A stretch of DNA of 64,000 nt, taken from Steromphala cineraria (Eukaryota; Mollusca; Gastropoda; Trochida; Trochidae). The stretch spans positions 34,147,315 to 34,211,314 of the forward strand of contig OU744730.1 in the NCBI GenBank assembly GCA_916613615.1, given 5' to 3'. Positions 60,741 through 64,000 of this stretch are shown one piece after another. The notes beneath the pieces were generated by a model that was not told where the DNA came from, did no database searches, and was given only the letters and a program-made list of their open reading frames with translations. The position numbers and the translations under genes were made by a program. The stretch's first letter is position 1, and every line of letters starts with the position of its first letter.

Positions 60741-63700
60741 TGACAGGTTACATGCATTGGAGCTAATCAGCAAGGTCATCAGTCTGTCTGATTAGGCAGC
60801 TATGTCAGCAATGTTATCTGTCTGTTTTCCGTCACTCAAATTTTCTCCTACAATACACTCAAAAATGTATATATACAGTGGTGAGACTCAAATAAAATAT
60901 TGTCTGTCTGTGTGTCTGTCTCAAATGTTGGATAATGTTTCTAAGGGAGGTCGATATGTTAACAGGATACCTTTCCAAATGTTTTTCTAATATGTTTAAA
61001 GAATTTAGAATCTCGTTCAAAAACTAAGAAAAAGAACGAAACATTTTAAAGGGATTGTTACAGAATAAATAAGCAAACAAATAAAAGCTATGGTTTTTCA
61101 ATTTTAATTTGATAATTATGATAAAAAGAGCAGTCTTGTCACAATTCAATAATAACTTATCACTACCATTAATTCATAACCTTTATATCTCTGATGTTTA
61201 TTTCTATATTCAAATATCTTCACCCCAAAAATGCAAGAATGTGACAAAGAATATATTGAAAATAAGAAATCATCTTTTCCAACATTATCAAAAAAACAAT
61301 GATTACACGATGAAATTTTTTAAAAAGAAGAATGTCTTCCAAAAAGATTTAGAAAATAAGTAGAGACAAAGCTAGGCTCCCTGTCACAGCCCATTAAAAG
61401 GATCTCTTACATTACGTACACTCCACTACCCAGCAATAACCATCAACCCCTGGCCCTCAGAAAGTCACCCAACCCTGGTGAGACTTCTCGCCCCTTGTCC
61501 TCATTGTGTCAGGCAAGTGCTGTATTCAGCTACCCCTTTTCATGCTGGTTTCTGGGTAAACTTTCCTCCAAACCCTTTATTATGGCAACATAATTACAAG
61601 CCAGTACATCGCATTTCCAGGATTTACTGACACAAATTAAGATTCTTTCCACCCGGGGTTGGTGTCCTGGAGGCAGGAGACAATCCTGGTGTGTGGGAAC
61701 AAATCTGGTGTTACAGTGACACACCACTTGAAGTTGTTTGGGCAGTAGACACTGTGTCAGAAAACCTAGGACTTCTCTCAAAGTGTAAAAAGACAACCTA
61801 GCTTAGTTCAAAGGTGAAGTATTAGATGAAATTATCTGTTTGACAACATTAGAGTTTTGGACATTGACACAGGCCAAGGATCTGTGAGCACCTTAGATTG
61901 GTTGTAGATATGTGAGTTGCTGTGGTCAGGTATTGTAGCACCTGTTGTCCTCACTCCCCTGCTAAAGACCTCCTCATTGAACCTAGACACATCTTGACTT
62001 GTAATGAAACCAAGGAACAAGCCTATATTGCTCTTCCTGCCACTCAAGCATTCCACATACAATAGAAAGTCAATATCTCAGAATGTACCCTTTCTAAGCG
62101 AATAAAGGATAATGGGTGAAACCAGCTGAAGCTGAAGTAATAGAAAGATTGCCTCAGTGTCTTCCCACAACAGGACTTGGATTAGTAATATCAAAGAGAC
62201 ATTAAGCATGTTCATTTAAATCTTGTTTCCACTAGAATAAATCCTGAGTACAGTACACGTCCAAGTGAAAAGTTACTTCCTTACTCTTTCTTAACTTTTT
62301 TTCCTCCAAAGTCTTCAAAGGTCCAATACATAAACTCTACGGAAACAAAACATTTAAGGTAACATGATACAATCAGCTCAACAAATTAAGATCAGTCTGT
62401 TTGAATACTCCCATATTGGTTAATAACTATGAATTACATTTTTGGTGGATTGCATTTTTAGAATTTCAACAGGGTAGAAAACATATTTCAAATCAGGTTT
62501 TACATGCTTGTAGAAGGAATATTTATGGGCCTTGATGCGCCATGCCACAAACGTAGCTAAATTCAATTGACAACAAAGCTATGGAACACTGCTGATTGTT
62601 TGGTGAATTGCACCACTTGAAGCTCTTAATATCAGTAACATTCCAGCAAGCCTGTTTCATTGTTTCCTATCTTTGTGTGGTCCTCAACTCATTGACCTTC
62701 ACTTTCCTATCAAACTTGACCTTGACCTTTAAACCCAACCACAATCATTAATTGCCCTACTCTTGATGCTAATTGTCCCAATATGGACAAAAGTTCACCC
62801 TCAAGTGTTGAGTGAAGGAAATAAATTTGATCCAGTGAATCTGATAACAAAGAAAGGAATTTCACATTTTTGACTTGGTGTTGGCCAGCAACGGACACAA
62901 GATTGATACTTCTACTTATATAATTAGTTTAAAAATACCAAAAAAAATCATATTATGGCACATGCACTTTAAAGAGATGGGTCGAAAGCCAAGGCAAGGA
63001 AGTAGCTTCATATTCAGAGAATCTAATGAGGAGGGCAGCGTGCAGCCACTAACTCACATACATCAGCAACAGCATTAGGGCTGGATCTCCTATCTTTATC
63101 TGCCTTACATTCCACCAAACAAGTCATAATTCTGGTTTTCAACTTGTCTTATGGTGAAAACATTGTCATTGTGAAGATAAACTAAATCATCTTGCACCTT
63201 GACAAACTACCTTTCATATTTCAGTAGAACCAGAATCCTTGACCATCTCATACAGTTCATCTTCATTACTTCTTGATAACATTGACCCATCTTGTTGATT
63301 ATGATAGCTTTGGATGAAACATCGGGGAGCTGGCTTGAATAGATTAGATTTCTATCATGTATATTGTGAGGCTACCAATTTGATCAGATCCCCTCCTATT
63401 TGCAATTTCAAAATATTGCACTTCAATTAATAGAAAACAAAAACATAGGTCATAGGTCATGTTTACTTCTTATCTTTGAAATATAACCTCAACAGATGTC
63501 TTAAAACAGCAATTATTCAATCAATACTTCAAACAAGGTATTAAACAAATTCACAACATACATTCTGTTATCAGAGAAACGTACACAAATGTTCCTGATA
63601 TTTAGACCGAGCCTCATTATGTGTAAGTCTACAGCAAGTAAACTGTGTTCCCCCTGGCTAATTAGGAAGCTGTAGGTGAAGCCCTTCCCCTGGTGGCTGT

Positions 63701-64000
63701 ACATCTAGGTCAGTGAGGTCAGCCCGTCTGTACACAGGTCACGATAAGAACAAGATTTACTGAGCCTGGGTCCTGTCTTACACAGGTATGTGTCACACCA
63801 TGGACCCAGACCCAGGGGAACTCCACTACAAACTTAACAATGATGGAATGATTTGTGTGACTTTAGAGCTGGTTGTTAAAGAGGGTGAAAAAGATTTTCC
63901 CGCTTCGTTAGAAGAAAAACTTCATTACATATATACTTCAAAGATCAATAAAAAACCTATAGATCATAAAATGAACTAAGGGGGCTCAGAGACTGAAATA
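60741..64000. other. right-end sequence without a confident gene
   Basis: No exon of the LIM gene's LIM1 start or Pro-rich N terminus was found, so those lie further right. A 63-codon plus-strand frame at 63788-63979 follows an acceptor-like TCTTACACAG but matches no family I recognise. TGACCTTGACCTTTAAA at about 62708 is a lone trace of the dispersed half-site repeats. Confidence 0.4.

Noticed and set aside
59756..60757. Minus-strand open frames rich in Leu and Ser
   Set aside because: They only translate the 62-64 bp minisatellite and break where units change length.
63788..63979. 63-codon frame at the right edge as a gene
   Set aside because: No family resemblance, and only a weak acceptor-like context. 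Kept only as a note.

Overview
The window looks like nuclear DNA of an invertebrate animal, most likely a mollusc and probably a bivalve. The genes have introns with GT/AG borders, and the reconstructed proteins belong to animal families (MORN1, NECAB, Ajuba-type LIM). The AT-rich non-coding sequence is dense in satellites, tRNA-derived SINEs and short inverted-repeat transposons, including mollusc-type repeats rich in TGACCTTGACCTTTGACC. The exact species cannot be named from the sequence. No bacterial operons, CRISPR arrays or intact viral genes are visible.

Layout: 1-2540 is a 26-bp satellite whose three forward frames are all open but is not a gene. 2541-4369 is unassigned. 4370-6560 is a decayed APE-type non-LTR retrotransposon. 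6600-9749 is repeat remnants and AT-rich sequence. 9750-21475 (minus) is a complete 13-exon NECAB gene (331 aa). 22008-35336 (plus) is a complete 14-exon MORN1 gene (about 580 aa). The two genes are head-to-head and share a 532-bp promoter interval that contains TCTCGCGAGA and an ATGGCGGC start context. 35505-36701 is a transposon-like element with an 8-bp target duplication and about 20 copies of the palindrome TTAGTAAGCTTACTAA. 36710-45889 is intergenic and probably includes the long 3' UTR of the next gene. 45890-57321 (minus) holds the last six coding exons of an Ajuba/LIMD1/WTIP gene whose 5' exons lie beyond the right edge. 58333-60740 has two minisatellites, one of them perfectly homogeneous. 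60741-64000 shows no confident gene.

The three genes have unrelated roles: neuronal-type calcium binding, a MORN-repeat scaffold, and a LIM adaptor of junctions and Hippo signalling. They form a chance neighbourhood, not a pathway. The most notable non-coding structures are the palindrome-array element; a Helitron-like family present in four copies, one with a reconstructable empty site that fits A|T insertion; a GTCG-rich element with a 44-bp perfect palindrome; and many nuclear-receptor-like half-sites carried by repeats.
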